A DNA stretch of 64,000 bases from Pseudomonas sp. RSB 5.4 (GCF_037126175.1 NZ_CP146986.1:1578501-1642500), one strand, 5' to 3'; numbered from the stretch's first letter, positions 1 through 9,370 are shown. Numbers and translations: made by a program. The notes: a model not told the origin generated them from the letters alone.

Positions 1-2918
1 TCGTCGATCACCAGAATATTCAGGCTTTGCCCGGATCCACGGTTTTCGGTTTCTGCCGGCGGCAGTTCCGCCAGCGGTTCGAGGGTGGTCAGATCCAGCG
101 TGACTTCGATCTGCGTGCCCTTGTGCAACACACTGGTCAGGGTCAACTGGCCGCCCATCATTTCGCACAGCGTGCGGCTGATCATCAGCCCCAGGCCGGA
201 ACCGCTGCGTGCGGACTGGTTGTGGTTGGCGGCCTGGGTGAACGGACTGAACAGGCGTTTCTGATCCTCTTCACTGATCCCGTGCCCGGTATCTTCGACC
301 CGGATGACCACACTCAGGTGCTGATCATCGGCTTGAGGCTCGACCCGCACGCTCAGGCGCACCTGCCCTTCGGCGGTGAACTTGATGGCGTTGCTCAACA
401 GGTTGGAAATGATCTGCTTGAAGCGCAAGGGATCGACCAGCACATCACGATTGGCCCGCGCATCCAGGTCCAGTTGCAGTTGCAGATGCTTCTGCCGCGC
501 CAGCCCTTCGAAAATGCGCACCACCGATTCGAGCAACTCGCGCAAGTTGGCGCGCTCCGGCGCCAGCGACAGGCGCCCGGATTCGATGCGGGCAATGTCG
601 AGGATATCGCCGATCAAATCGAGCAAGCCGCGGGCCGCGCCGGAGGCGACTTCGATGGCAAAGCGATCCATCACCCCTTGATCGGCTTTTTTCAGCGCCA
701 GTTCCAGCATGCCGATCACCGCATTCATTGGTGTACGGATTTCATGGCTCATGGTCGCGAGGAACGTAGTCTTGGCGCGGTTGGCGTCATCGGCCCCCTC
801 CTTGGCTTCGCGCAACTCGGCAAGCAAACGCTGGCGCTCGCTGACGTCGATCCAGCCGGCAATCATCCCGCTGACGTCGCCATTGCTGCTGCGATACGGC
901 AGCATCCAGTGGTAAATGGTCAGCACCCGACCGTCGACCACGCTCAGGCTGCGATCCTGGATCTGTGGCAAGCCATCCTGCATGACCTGCTGGTAATCGC
1001 GGTGATAGGTCGCCGCTTCATCCGGATTGCCCAGCACGCCTTCAAGTACCGTCTTGCCGATCACCTGCTCGCGCTCGACACCGAACACCTGCAGATAACC
1101 GGTGTTGCAGATCAACAAGCGCCCGTCACGATCGCGCACATAAATCGGATGCGGCGTGCCGTCGATCAGTACCCGCATGAACTCGACCTGATCGTTCAAC
1201 GCCTGCTCGGCCTGCTTGCGCTTGCGCATCAGCATCCGCAGGTAGGCGATCCAGCCCAGCGCAATCAACAACAATGCGGCAGCCGCGACAAAGCCCTGAA
1301 TGATCGCCGTGCGATTACGCAGCCAATAGCTGTCGCCCACCACCACTTCACTGCGCCAGCGGTTGGTCAATTCGTCCATTTCTTCCGGGGCGATACTCAG
1401 CAAAGCCTTGTCCAGAATCGAATACAGCTCCAGCGAGCCACGGGCGGTGGCAAATGCGATCCGGGCATTCATCACCCCCACGGTGCTGGTAATGCGCAGG
1501 CGATCACGGTACTGACGGGAAATCATGTAACGCGCGGTAATCAGCGAATTGACGGCCGCGTCGGCCTCGCCGTTGACCACCATGGCCATGGCGTCCTGAG
1601 CGTTATCGGCGTCGACCAGGTGGATGTTCGGGTATTGCTCGGTGAGCATGTCGCGCGTGGCATTGCCGGTGATCACCGCCAGGCGTTTGCCGGCCATGTC
1701 GTCCAGCGTGCTCGGGCTGCCGGCGGTTGTGCGGCTGACCAGGACAAAGGGCGTGGCGAGGTAAGGCCGGGTGAAGCGCAGGACATTTTCGCGCTCGGCG
1801 CTGGGCGTCAGAGTGATCAGCAGGTCAGCCTTGTTGCTGACGATCGATTCGATCATTTCGCCAACCGAGTTCACCCGCTGCACATCGAACTTCAACCCGG
1901 TGCGCAGCGAAACCTTGGACAGCACGTCGGCGCTGATCCCGCGAAACTCGCCTTCCTCGGTATAAAAGGACAACGGCAGAAAACTGTCGTCGACGACCAC
2001 GCGCAGCCGTGGATGCTTGTCCAGCCAGCGCTGTTCGCTGACGCTGAAATGCAACTGATGCTGGCCCGGCATGCTTGCGCCGCCGGCGCTCCAGCGGCGC
2101 AGGATGGTCATGCGTTCGGTGACCGGAATCTCCAGCAGCGCGGCGTTGATGATGCGCAGCAGACGCGGATTGTTGCGGCTCAGGGCGAACGAGAAGTTGC
2201 TCACTTCCATCCGCGAAAAGTCGGCCAGTTGCACGTTGTTCAGGTAGTTCTTGTTGATCAGGTAATTGGCACTGATCGCATCGCCGAGGTACACATCAGC
2301 CTGCCCGAATGCCACCGCACCAAGAGCACTGAGCGTTGACGGATACAGCTGCAGCTTCGCTTTTGGATAAAAGGCTTCGACGGTCTCTGGCGGCAAGTAG
2401 TGATAGAGCATGGCGACACGCTTGTCGGCCAGCTCCGGATCAAGGTTCTGGCTGTCGCCCACCCGGCTGACCAGCGTCGGCTGATCTTCGGCGTAGGCCT
2501 CGGACAGCACCAGTTCGGGGTCGGCGGCTTCAAACTCGTTGGCATTGCCCAGCAGGTCGATGTCACCGGCCTTGAGCGCCGACAACACCTCGGCCCGCGA
2601 TGAATAGCGCTGCACTCTGACTTTGACGTGCAACAGCTCGCCGAGCAAATGGGCGTAGTCGGCCGTTACGCCTTCATAATCCCGACCATTGGTGGTGATA
2701 CTGAACGGCAAGTAATCCGGTGCCGCAGACCCGAGCACCAACGTGCCTTTGCTGCGCAGCCAGCTCCAGTCGGCCTCATCCAGGCCGACGCTGTAATCGC
2801 CCACGCTGGAGCGCCCGAGCAGGTGCAGGCTCTGTGGCGGAGCCGCCCACGCCAAGCCGCTGGCCAGTGAGCAGAGCAAGACTGCGCCTGCCAGGCATCG
2901 TTGAAGAAGTCTGTTCAT
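1..2918 (-). CDS. BvgS/RocS-like hybrid sensor histidine kinase, 3' end outside window
   Basis: This is an unorthodox inner-membrane sensor kinase whose C-terminus runs off the left edge. About 972 codons are visible. A signal peptide (MNRLLQRCLAGAVLL...) is followed by two tandem periplasmic solute-binding (venus flytrap) domains, roughly residues 45-270 and 285-510, and a transmembrane helix near 535-555. Next come a PAS domain near 575-700, a HisKA domain with MSHEIRTPMN (His725) and an ATPase domain with DTGHGIS and GSGLGL motifs. The last visible residues, LNILVIDD, open a receiver domain. BvgS, EvgS and P. aeruginosa RocS1 share this architecture. The ATG directly abuts the TGA of the response-regulator gene, so the two are translationally coupled. 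With the neighbouring REC-EAL gene and fimbrial operon it probably senses a periplasmic cue controlling adhesion. Confidence 0.93.
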   Translation of the reverse strand, partial: MNRLLQRCLAGAVLLCSLASGLAWAAPPQSLHLLGRSSVGDYSVGLDEADWSWLRSKGTLVLGSAAPDYLPFSITTNGRDYEGVTADYAHLLGELLHVKVRVQRYSSRAEVLSALKAGDIDLLGNANEFEAADPELVLSEAYAEDQPTLVSRVGDSQNLDPELADKRVAMLYHYLPPETVEAFYPKAKLQLYPSTLSALGAVAFGQADVYLGDAISANYLINKNYLNNVQLADFSRMEVSNFSFALSRNNPRLLRIINAALLEIPVTERMTILRRWSAGGASMPGQHQLHFSVSEQRWLDKHPRLRVVVDDSFLPLSFYTEEGEFRGISADVLSKVSLRTGLKFDVQRVNSVGEMIESIVSNKADLLITLTPSAERENVLRFTRPYLATPFVLVSRTTAGSPSTLDDMAGKRLAVITGNATRDMLTEQYPNIHLVDADNAQDAMAMVVNGEADAAVNSLITARYMISRQYRDRLRITSTVGVMNARIAFATARGSLELYSILDKALLSIAPEEMDELTNRWRSEVVVGDSYWLRNRTAIIQGFVAAAALLLIALGWIAYLRMLMRKRKQAEQALNDQVEFMRVLIDGTPHPIYVRDRDGRLLICNTGYLQVFGVEREQVIGKTVLEGVLGNPDEAATYHRDYQQVMQDGLPQIQDRSLSVVDGRVLTIYHWMLPYRSSNGDVSGMIAGWIDVSERQRLLAELREAKEGADDANRAKTTFLATMSHEIRTPMNAVIGMLELALKKADQGVMDRFAIEVASGAARGLLDLIGDILDIARIESGRLSLAPERANLRELLESVVRIFEGLARQKHLQLQLDLDARANRDVLVDPLRFKQIISNLLSNAIKFTAEGQVRLSVRVEPQADDQHLSVVIRVEDTGHGISEEDQKRLFSPFTQAANHNQSARSGSGLGLMISRTLCEMMGGQLTLTSVLHKGTQIEVTLDLTTLEPLAELPPAETENRGSGQSLNILVID

Positions 2919-3545
2919 TCAGATGAGGTTGTTACGCTTGGCGAAGTCAGCCAGGTACACCACCGACTTGACGTTGAGCTTTTCGATCAGGCGGGTTTTG
3001 TAAGTGCTCACGGTCTTGTTGCTGATCAGCATCGCGTCACCGATTTCCTTGTTGGTCAGCCCCATGGAGAGTTGCTGCAGAATCACCAGCTCGCGGTCCG
3101 ACAGACTTTGGATCAACTCCAGATCGGTCGCTTCGACATCGCTGCGGCGCACCGAGCTGTTGGCCAGATTGGGGAAGAAGGTGTAACCGTCCATCACAGT
3201 CTTGATCGCCTTGACCAACTCATCCAGCTCATTGGTCTTGGAAATGAAACCGGCGGCGCCGGCCTTCATGCAGCGCATCGAATAGAACAGCGCTGACTGC
3301 GAGGTCAGCACCAGAATCTTGCTGGGCAGGCGCAATGCGGCGATACGGCTGAGCACTTCAAGCCCATCGAGCCTTGGGATGGCGATGTCGAGAATGATCA
3401 GATCCGGCAAGTGTTCGCGGGCCAGTTGCACGGCGTCGGCACCGTTGTCAGCCTCGGCGACCACTTCGAACTGCTCGTGCTGCAACAGCATCTTGACCGA
3501 AGAGCGAATGAACGGATGGTCATCCACAATCAAAGCTTTATACAT
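2919..3545 (-). CDS. BvgA/RocA-like LuxR-family response regulator
   Basis: A 208-residue response regulator. The receiver domain (about 1-120) has the acidic pair VDD, phospho-acceptor Asp53 (LIILD) and a switch Lys in ISKTNE. A C-terminal LuxR-type helix-turn-helix (about 145-205) contains LSDRELVILQQLSMGLTNKE. Closest architecture is BvgA, EvgA and RocA1. I start at MYKALIVDDH because the in-frame upstream extension has no resemblance to a receiver. The gene lies between the REC-EAL gene and the hybrid kinase on the same strand. It is the best candidate to bind the TGTAGGAAATTTC motifs found in this locus. Known relatives activate or repress fimbrial genes; the target here is inferred. Confidence 0.93.
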   Translation of the reverse strand: MYKALIVDDHPFIRSSVKMLLQHEQFEVVAEADNGADAVQLAREHLPDLIILDIAIPRLDGLEVLSRIAALRLPSKILVLTSQSALFYSMRCMKAGAAGFISKTNELDELVKAIKTVMDGYTFFPNLANSSVRRSDVEATDLELIQSLSDRELVILQQLSMGLTNKEIGDAMLISNKTVSTYKTRLIEKLNVKSVVYLADFAKRNNLI

Positions 3546-3657
3546 GTAAACCCCTGTAAGACACGCCGGATGACTCCGGTGACAAGACGTCCATGGTGCA
3601 ACGATGAACCCGTCGGCCAGTCGATAGCTCAACAAAAGTACACGAACCCGACTGAAT

Positions 3658-3670
3658 TGTAGGAAATTTC
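3658..3670 (-). promoter_or_regulatory. Candidate BvgA/EvgA-type box upstream of response regulator gene
   Basis: The 13-bp sequence TGTAGGAAATTTC (plus strand) lies about 113 bp before the response regulator start, just after the stop of the REC-EAL gene. It is identical to the copies at 4975-4987 and 10111-10123. TAGGAAA is the complement of the TTTCCTA heptad bound by BvgA. Binding by the local regulator is inferred; an autoregulatory site is the simplest reading. Confidence 0.55.
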
Positions 3671-3684
3671 TGGAAAGCGTCCGC

Positions 3685-4890
3685 CTAATCTGAGGGCACG
3701 TTCTGCGCCTCGAATGCTGCCTGGTGCAACCATTGCAGCAGGTCGTGCCCGGACATCGGCCTGGCCAGGTAAAAACCCTGGCCAATCTGGCAGCCCATGG
3801 CGACCAGTGCATCACGAATTTGCCGGCTGCTGACACCTTCGATCACCAGGGTCATGTCCAGCGACCGGGCCAGTGCCAGTGTGCTGGCCACCATGGCGCG
3901 ATTTCGCGGTTCACTCAAGTTATGCACGAACTGGCCATCGAGCTTGATCTGGTTGAATGGCAGTTGGCACAACAGCTTCAGTGACGAGAAACCCGAGCCG
4001 AAATCATCGATCGACAGACCACACCCCAGCATGCGCATGTGCAGCAGGTTTTCCTGAACCTGGGCATGCAGATCCAGCAGACCGTTCTCCGCCAGCTCGA
4101 ACATCAGGGCCGACCCGCAAATGCCATGACGCTGCAAGGTGCGCTGAATGTGCTCGATCAGACTCGGGCTGGACAATTGCGAAGCGTGCAGGTTGAACGC
4201 CAGTTCCAGGGCAATTCCCTGTCGGCGCAAAATACCGAGAATGTTCAGCCCCTGCTCGAACAACTGCTTGAACATCTCGTCAATCAAGTCGTAGGCGAGC
4301 ACCGCAGCGAGAAAGTCCTTGGGTAACAACAGTCCTTTTTCAGGATGTTCCCAGCGCACCAATGCCTCGGCACCGGCCAGCCGGCCGTCCCTCATCACAC
4401 GCTTGGGCTGGAACCAGCCACGGAACTCGCCCATGGCCAGGCCCCGGCGCACCTCTTCCTCGCTGGGCAACTCGGTGACGGCCAACGCCTGCAATAGAGG
4501 TGGCGGCGGACAACGGTAACGCTTGAGCAGCCGGCTCAGCGCACCCAATTGCAACGGCACATCGAGAACACCGAGCAATTGCAGGCCCGACAGACTCGCC
4601 ATCTGCCCCACCGCACGACGCAATTCCGGCTGGTGTTCGCTGAACAGGGCCACGGCTTTGACCAGTCCGATCGGACTGGCATAACGCAACAGCTCCAGGC
4701 AGTCGAGCCCCTTGCCCCCGAGGTCACACAGAACGATATCGACGCCGCCGCTGCGTTGCATGGCGATCATCGCCTGCTCGGCATCTTCGGCTTGCAGCAC
4801 GTCATGTATGCCGAGTTGGCGCAACATCCTGCCCAGAATATTGCGCTCGAACCCATGTTTTTCCATCACCAGAACACGTGGGGTGGTCAT
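3685..4890 (-). CDS. RocR/PvrR-like REC-EAL cyclic-di-GMP phosphodiesterase response regulator
   Basis: A 401-residue protein with an N-terminal receiver domain (about 1-125, Asp56 in IVLCD) and an EAL domain (about 150-390). Catalytic signatures are mostly retained: QP at 161-162, EAL at 175-177 within GAEALVRWEHP, FNLHASQL, IDDFGSGFSSL, KLD, IEGV and QGFYLARPM. It should therefore hydrolyse cyclic-di-GMP in the cytoplasm. P. aeruginosa RocR and PvrR have the same architecture and counteract cup fimbria expression next to BvgS-like kinases. The chosen ATG has a strong Shine-Dalgarno sequence, GGAGGT, four bases upstream; earlier in-frame starts precede or overlap it. It lies between the fimbrial operon and the response regulator, all on the same strand. 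Confidence 0.93.
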   Translation of the reverse strand: MTTPRVLVMEKHGFERNILGRMLRQLGIHDVLQAEDAEQAMIAMQRSGGVDIVLCDLGGKGLDCLELLRYASPIGLVKAVALFSEHQPELRRAVGQMASLSGLQLLGVLDVPLQLGALSRLLKRYRCPPPPLLQALAVTELPSEEEVRRGLAMGEFRGWFQPKRVMRDGRLAGAEALVRWEHPEKGLLLPKDFLAAVLAYDLIDEMFKQLFEQGLNILGILRRQGIALELAFNLHASQLSSPSLIEHIQRTLQRHGICGSALMFELAENGLLDLHAQVQENLLHMRMLGCGLSIDDFGSGFSSLKLLCQLPFNQIKLDGQFVHNLSEPRNRAMVASTLALARSLDMTLVIEGVSSRQIRDALVAMGCQIGQGFYLARPMSGHDLLQWLHQAAFEAQNVPSD

Positions 4891-4952
4891 CGTCACCTCC
4901 ATTATTTTGCAAACCTGAAGGCACAATGATGGCGGTTAGGCGGGCCTTTCGA

Positions 4953-4987
4953 GGAAGGATTTATCCCTGCGTCATGTAGGAAATTTC
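4953..4987 (-). promoter_or_regulatory. Candidate paired BvgA/EvgA-type boxes upstream of REC-EAL gene
   Basis: TGTAGGAAATTTC occurs at 4975-4987. Exactly 22 bp further toward the gene (4953-4959) is a degenerate copy, GGAAGGA (TCCTTCC on the coding strand). The site sits in the 139-bp gap between the adhesin stop and the REC-EAL start, about 85 bp before the start codon. BvgA dimers are known to stack at about 22-bp intervals, which matches this phasing. Function is inferred. Confidence 0.55.
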
Positions 4988-5029
4988 CCAAGACTTGTTC
5001 CGGCGTCCTCTGTGCCCAAGCCGTCGCGA

Positions 5030-6067
5030 TCAGTGATACACGACCTGCACCACCACGATGGCATTGAACGGCCCGACCTGCGGGTCACCCAGCGACACCA
5101 TGGACGCGCTCAATGGCACGTCGATATGGCTCACGTCCGCGGCAAAACTGGCCAGGTCGAACGGTTCGTTGATCGGCAGCAAGTTGTTTTTCGCATCGCG
5201 GATCTGGATCGCGAACTGGCTGTCCGCCGCCGGCAGAATGTTGTATTCGCCCTGCTGGTTGGCCGTCACGAACGTCGCACCGATATTGACCGGCGTGCTG
5301 CAATGCTTGTCCAGCGCCAGGCTGAACGGCTTGGTCGGGTTGGGCGGCGAGAAACCGGTGCTGGTTTTCTGCACCACGCCGAAGTCGACGATGCCCGGCT
5401 CCGGCGTCACTGTGACATCAACCGTGCAGGCAGTGCCGACGATGTTCTGCAAACCGCTGAGCTGATAACGGAAGTTGCCGAACGGGTTGGACGGCCCGCC
5501 GTTCAGACCGTATAGACCGTCGAACTGGAACACGTCGTAGGTATCCTGCGTCGGACGCTGCAACGGTAGCAGTCCGCGTTTGCGGATCACCACCTGAAAC
5601 GCAATGTTGGGGTAGACCATCGAACAGGCTTTAACCTCATCGGCGGTGCCCGCCGTCGGACATCCCGGAGAAACGAACCCGGTGTTGACGCCCATCGCCG
5701 GGTTGGAACTCCAGTCGCCATCCCACGCCGTGACGCCTCGGTACACCAGACCGAACTCGATGCCCCATGGCGTGGCGTCCAGGCGTGCCGGGTTGCCGTA
5801 GAAATAGATCGGATCATTTTCGGCAAAGTGTATATCGTACGGCTTCCAGCACTGGGCCGGCACCACCTGGGTTCTTGAACGCCAGATGATCGTACCGTCG
5901 GGCACACTGTCCGGCACCGATACTGGGCCGATGTATTCGCTCAGATAGTCGCCATTGGTCATCGACTTGCAGAACAGCGCCATCGACGCCTGGGAAAACC
6001 CCAACAGCAACGACGCGACGCACACTTGCAGCGCCTTGCGTCGATGCCGGCGCAACCAGCCCGTCAT
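5030..6067 (-). CDS. Fimbrial tip adhesin / minor pilin
   Basis: A 345-residue exported protein, last gene of the fimbrial operon. A twin-Arg-rich N-terminus and hydrophobic stretch (about residues 10-35, ending near SMALF) form a signal peptide. The N-terminal half is a unique, presumably ligand-binding lectin-like domain. The C-terminal part (from about VGTACTVDVTVTPEPG) looks like a pilin domain with the usual Cys pair (ACTVDV...KHCSTP) and a terminal donor-strand-type beta pattern ending VVQVVYH. This two-domain layout is typical of tip adhesins. The ATG overlaps the chaperone stop as ATGA, so I reject longer in-frame starts. The bound receptor cannot be predicted. Confidence 0.85.
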   Translation of the reverse strand: MTGWLRRHRRKALQVCVASLLLGFSQASMALFCKSMTNGDYLSEYIGPVSVPDSVPDGTIIWRSRTQVVPAQCWKPYDIHFAENDPIYFYGNPARLDATPWGIEFGLVYRGVTAWDGDWSSNPAMGVNTGFVSPGCPTAGTADEVKACSMVYPNIAFQVVIRKRGLLPLQRPTQDTYDVFQFDGLYGLNGGPSNPFGNFRYQLSGLQNIVGTACTVDVTVTPEPGIVDFGVVQKTSTGFSPPNPTKPFSLALDKHCSTPVNIGATFVTANQQGEYNILPAADSQFAIQIRDAKNNLLPINEPFDLASFAADVSHIDVPLSASMVSLGDPQVGPFNAIVVVQVVYH

Positions 6068-6801
6068 TTCTGCACGCCCTTGCACACGTTGGCGGCGCAC
6101 TGGAACAGCGAATCAGTCTGACCACCGAAGTCGTTCATGTTCAGCACCCGCAAGGTGTTGAACCCGGTTTGGCTCAACGCAAAACGGGTATTGCTCATCG
6201 GTTTGAGCATCACCGTGTCGATCGGCATCGCGGTCTTCTCGGGGCCTGCCTGCAATCCGACGATGGTGATGTGAAACGGCGTCGGATTATCCACCAGCAA
6301 CGCCTTGGCAGCCGGGTCGATCCTGATGTTCAGCCCCAACGCCAGATCGGCGCCCCGCTCTCTCTTCACCCCGCTGGGACGGTAGAACAGTTTGATTTTC
6401 GATTGCAGCGCAATCTGCATCGCGTTGACCGCCTGAGTCTTGGGCGGAATCTCGCGGATGTTCAGGTAGAACACCGATTCGCGATCCGTGGGCAACACGG
6501 TATCGGGCAGTTTGACGATGCGCAGAATCGTGCTTTCCTTGGCCTCGATCCGTTGCAGCGGCGGCAGCACCATGAATGGCGAGCTGATTTTCTTGCCGCT
6601 TTCATCCTCGATCCATGACTGAATGACGAAGGGCAGTTCCGGGCTGCGATTGCCGACGGTGACACTCACCGACGGCGCGCCTTCTTCGAAAATCACCCGG
6701 GTCCGATCCGGCACCACCGCGGCGTTGGCCAGTAGCGGCAGACTCATGGACAGCGTCAGGAGCAGCGATTTGCAGCGCTGCAAGTTGGGTTTGCAATTCA
6801 T
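6064..6801 (-). CDS. Periplasmic fimbrial chaperone (PapD family)
   Basis: A 245-residue PapD-like chaperone that would bind pilin subunits in the periplasm and donate its G1 strand until usher delivery. A signal peptide ends near LLANA. The mature part starts with the typical VVPDRTRVIFEEG strand. It continues with FVIQSWIEDESG, the conserved PPLQRIEAKES...LRIV subunit-binding segment and FYLNIREIPPK. The second domain contains LYRPSGVKR-like KLFYRPSGVKRERG. Two Cys near the C-terminus (FQCAANVCKG) may pair. An SD-like GGAGAT precedes the ATG. It lies between the usher and adhesin genes and overlaps the latter by four bases. Confidence 0.93.
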   Translation of the reverse strand: MNCKPNLQRCKSLLLTLSMSLPLLANAAVVPDRTRVIFEEGAPSVSVTVGNRSPELPFVIQSWIEDESGKKISSPFMVLPPLQRIEAKESTILRIVKLPDTVLPTDRESVFYLNIREIPPKTQAVNAMQIALQSKIKLFYRPSGVKRERGADLALGLNIRIDPAAKALLVDNPTPFHITIVGLQAGPEKTAMPIDTVMLKPMSNTRFALSQTGFNTLRVLNMNDFGGQTDSLFQCAANVCKGVQK

Positions 6802-6832
6802 AGGAAATCTCCAGAAAAGTCAGGGCGCCGCC

Positions 6833-9280
6833 CTACAGGCAGCGCAAGGGATGCGAGACATTGGTCACGATGTCTTCGACGGGCAGTTCGGCCAGGGCGC
6901 AGCTTTTGCTGTCGTCCCAACGCGCCACAAGGCGAGCGTCGGTTTTCACGCCCAAGAGGTACGTCACTCCGTCCTCGCCGACGATGCCCACTTCCTTGTT
7001 GGTATTGCTGTCCTGAATCGAGGCCCCGAACGGCACTGCACTGCCATCTGCCAACAGCAGCGTGACGAACGCGTTGTGCCCCTGCCCCGCGGGGAAATTC
7101 ACGTAGCCGATCGCGCCTTCGGTCAGCGCCAGCCGTTGAATCGGGTTGCTGACTTCAGTGTTGAGCGGCAGCTTTTCCATGTTGACCCGGGCCTCGTAGG
7201 CCTGAAACGACGGCAGGCCATCCATGACGGCGTAACCGTCCTGGTTGGTTCGGGCACGACCGGCAAACGCCACGTCCGGCACGCCGTCGGTGGACACCAG
7301 CAATCGGGTATCGCCGTTCGAGCCGTTGCCGTGGGCCGCCACGCCATAGCGGGTCACCACCAGCGAGCTATCAATTTCACCGGTGGCCGAGCTGTAGGTA
7401 CTGCCATCGGTGGTGACCGAGGCATTGGCGCGATACGTCGAGGTGCGTTTGCCGACGTAGGCATTGACGTAGCGGTTGTCGCCGACGCCGCCGTAAACCT
7501 GATAATTCACGCCCTCGCCAGTGTCGTGGCTGTAACCGACATTGCCGGCATAGCCGCCGGAACCGCTGTGCTGGATGTTGCTCGACATCGTCGAATTGCC
7601 GCCCAGCGGGATGGTCACTCCGAGGTAGATCTGCGAGTCGTTCTGCAAGGCATTGCGCGTCTGGTACGCCGACAGGTTGACGTTGATGTTCTTGACGTTG
7701 CCCAGGGAAAAACTGCGCGCCAGCGACACGCCGACCCGATCGGCATCCGGCGCATCCCAATAGGTGGAATGGTCGAAGGACAGGCTGGTGGACAGCCACG
7801 GGAAACTCTTGGCGAGGATCACCGAATAGCGCTGCTTGCCGGCGTTCATCGAGTAGGAGTCGGGGTCACCGATAAACTGCGAAAAGTTGGTGAAGGTCTT
7901 GTCGGAAAAGCGATAACCGAGGAAGCGCAGATCGGTGCCAATGCCATCGAAGTGCTTGGAATAGTTGATGCGGTACGAGTTACCGGTGACTTGTTCACCG
8001 TTCCAGCGCAACTTGGCGCGGGAGGTGGTGACGTCGGCCGACAAGGCGCCGAACGCGCCCAGATCCTTGCCCAGCCCGACGGCATGAGCCAGATAACCCG
8101 AGGAAGCGAGGACGCCGCCATACGCGGTCCAGTCATGGGGCAAGCCGTACGCCAGTTCCGAGGCGACAAAACCCGGTTCGATCCCGCGCGCGCCGTCCAG
8201 CCGTGGCTGGCCGCCGGACAGCTTGTAGCGCAACTCGCCTTCACGGGCGAGGAACGGCACCGCTGCGGTGGATACGGTAAATTTCTGCTCGGTACCGTCC
8301 TCTTCGCGCACAGTGACGTCCAGCGTGCCCTGGGCGCTGCTGTTCAAGTCCTGAATGCTGAACGCGCCCGGAGTCACGGTGGTGGAATACAGCACGCGCC
8401 CCTGCTGGGAAACCGTGACGGTGGCATTGGTGCGTGCCAGACCACTGATCAACGGCGCATAGCCGCGCAGATTGGGCGGCAACATACGGTCGTCACTGCT
8501 CAGGGTAGCGCCACGCAGGGCGAAGGTATCGAACACGTCCGAGTTCAGGTAATCCTCGCCCACCGACAGTTTCGAGCGGATCGAGGGCAGCGCGCGATAG
8601 GCGTACAAGCGGTTCAGCTGAAACGGCTTGTCGCCGATGTCATCACCCTGGCTGTCGTTGCGTACTTGAGCCTGATAGTCCGCACGCACGCGCCAGGTAT
8701 CGAAGTTCAGACCGGCCGTGCCGTAGCTCTGCACCGAATTCGAACGAGTGGAATTGCCAGACGCCGATGACTGACGCGAGTTGGCGATCACCCGGTAATC
8801 GAGCAGCGCGCCATTCAAGCCATTGCTCCAGGCTGCCGGCGGAATGTAGTTGGGATCGTCGTACTCGAACGACGCCTGGGGAATACTGATTGCCAGGCGT
8901 GCCAGGTTCTTCAGGTATTTGATGCTCACGCCGGGCACGCTGGCCAGATCCACGCACTGCCCGTTCGCCGTACGCGGCAGGCTTTCCAGCAGTGGCGGCT
9001 TGAGGCCGAAGGTTTGCACCAGATCCAGCGTCAGACAGGCATAACTCTGCTGTGGGTCAGCGCCGGGTTTGAATTCAATCGAGCGCGTGCCGAAGTACCG
9101 TTGGTTGACAGCAATGTCGAGCAAGTAAGTGCCGGGCACGGTGTAGTCGGCATGCACAAATTGCCCGAGGCTGACATTCTTGTCGTTATCAATATTCAGA
9201 AAGTCCGAATTGAACTCGACAGCCTGTGCCTGGCTGATTGCCAACCAAAGAGAGGACAGAATGAAAGTGCGACGATACAA
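6833..9280 (-). CDS. Outer-membrane fimbrial usher (PapC/FimD family)
   Basis: An approximately 815-residue outer-membrane usher that would assemble and secrete the pilus. A signal peptide (LYRRTFILSSLWLAISQAQA) precedes an N-terminal domain opening VEFNSDFLNID. Then come the 24-strand pore, with typical GEDYLNSDVFDTFALRGATLSSDDRMLP and GYAPLISGLARTNATVTV segments, a plug, and a C-terminal domain ending with two Cys (KSCALAEL...PLRCL). No ATG is available near the N-terminus. I prefer a TTG at 9280 preceded by AGGG. A GTG at 9331 is in frame, but it lies in the loop of the terminator hairpin after the pilin gene and would add an unlikely leader before the signal peptide. Confidence 0.9.
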   Translation of the reverse strand: MYRRTFILSSLWLAISQAQAVEFNSDFLNIDNDKNVSLGQFVHADYTVPGTYLLDIAVNQRYFGTRSIEFKPGADPQQSYACLTLDLVQTFGLKPPLLESLPRTANGQCVDLASVPGVSIKYLKNLARLAISIPQASFEYDDPNYIPPAAWSNGLNGALLDYRVIANSRQSSASGNSTRSNSVQSYGTAGLNFDTWRVRADYQAQVRNDSQGDDIGDKPFQLNRLYAYRALPSIRSKLSVGEDYLNSDVFDTFALRGATLSSDDRMLPPNLRGYAPLISGLARTNATVTVSQQGRVLYSTTVTPGAFSIQDLNSSAQGTLDVTVREEDGTEQKFTVSTAAVPFLAREGELRYKLSGGQPRLDGARGIEPGFVASELAYGLPHDWTAYGGVLASSGYLAHAVGLGKDLGAFGALSADVTTSRAKLRWNGEQVTGNSYRINYSKHFDGIGTDLRFLGYRFSDKTFTNFSQFIGDPDSYSMNAGKQRYSVILAKSFPWLSTSLSFDHSTYWDAPDADRVGVSLARSFSLGNVKNINVNLSAYQTRNALQNDSQIYLGVTIPLGGNSTMSSNIQHSGSGGYAGNVGYSHDTGEGVNYQVYGGVGDNRYVNAYVGKRTSTYRANASVTTDGSTYSSATGEIDSSLVVTRYGVAAHGNGSNGDTRLLVSTDGVPDVAFAGRARTNQDGYAVMDGLPSFQAYEARVNMEKLPLNTEVSNPIQRLALTEGAIGYVNFPAGQGHNAFVTLLLADGSAVPFGASIQDSNTNKEVGIVGEDGVTYLLGVKTDARLVARWDDSKSCALAELPVEDIVTNVSHPLRCL

Positions 9281-9310
9281 GGGAGAAACCCTATCGAATG
9301 ATTCAAACGC

Positions 9311-9337
9311 AATAAAAAAAGGGGTTTGCACCCCTTT
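9311..9337 (-). terminator. Intrinsic terminator/attenuator between pilin and usher genes
   Basis: On the minus strand AAAGGGG and CCCCTTT pair (7 bp, 6-nt loop) and are followed by a run of T. This is a canonical rho-independent terminator inside the fimbrial operon. Partial readthrough would give far more pilin than usher, the usual stoichiometry for fimbriae. Confidence 0.8.
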
Positions 9338-9340
9338 CTC

Positions 9341-9370
9341 TTACAACTGATAAAGGCTTATCAGTTGTAA
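9341..9370 (-). promoter_or_regulatory. Perfect 13-bp stem-loop overlapping pilin stop codon
   Basis: TTACAACTGATAA and TTATCAGTTGTAA are perfect inverted repeats around a 4-nt loop. The left half on the mRNA includes the tandem TGA TAA stop codons of the pilin gene. It lies just upstream of the terminator and could protect the pilin mRNA 3' end from nucleases. Confidence 0.7.

Noticed and set aside
27..2339. Long plus-strand open frame opposite the hybrid kinase gene
   Set aside because: The opposite strand encodes a clear BvgS-like kinase with all expected motifs. The plus frame has no recognisable domains and is open only because of high GC content.
6623..8770. Long plus-strand open frame across the usher and chaperone genes
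   Set aside because: Antisense of a clear usher; sequence lacks any family motif.
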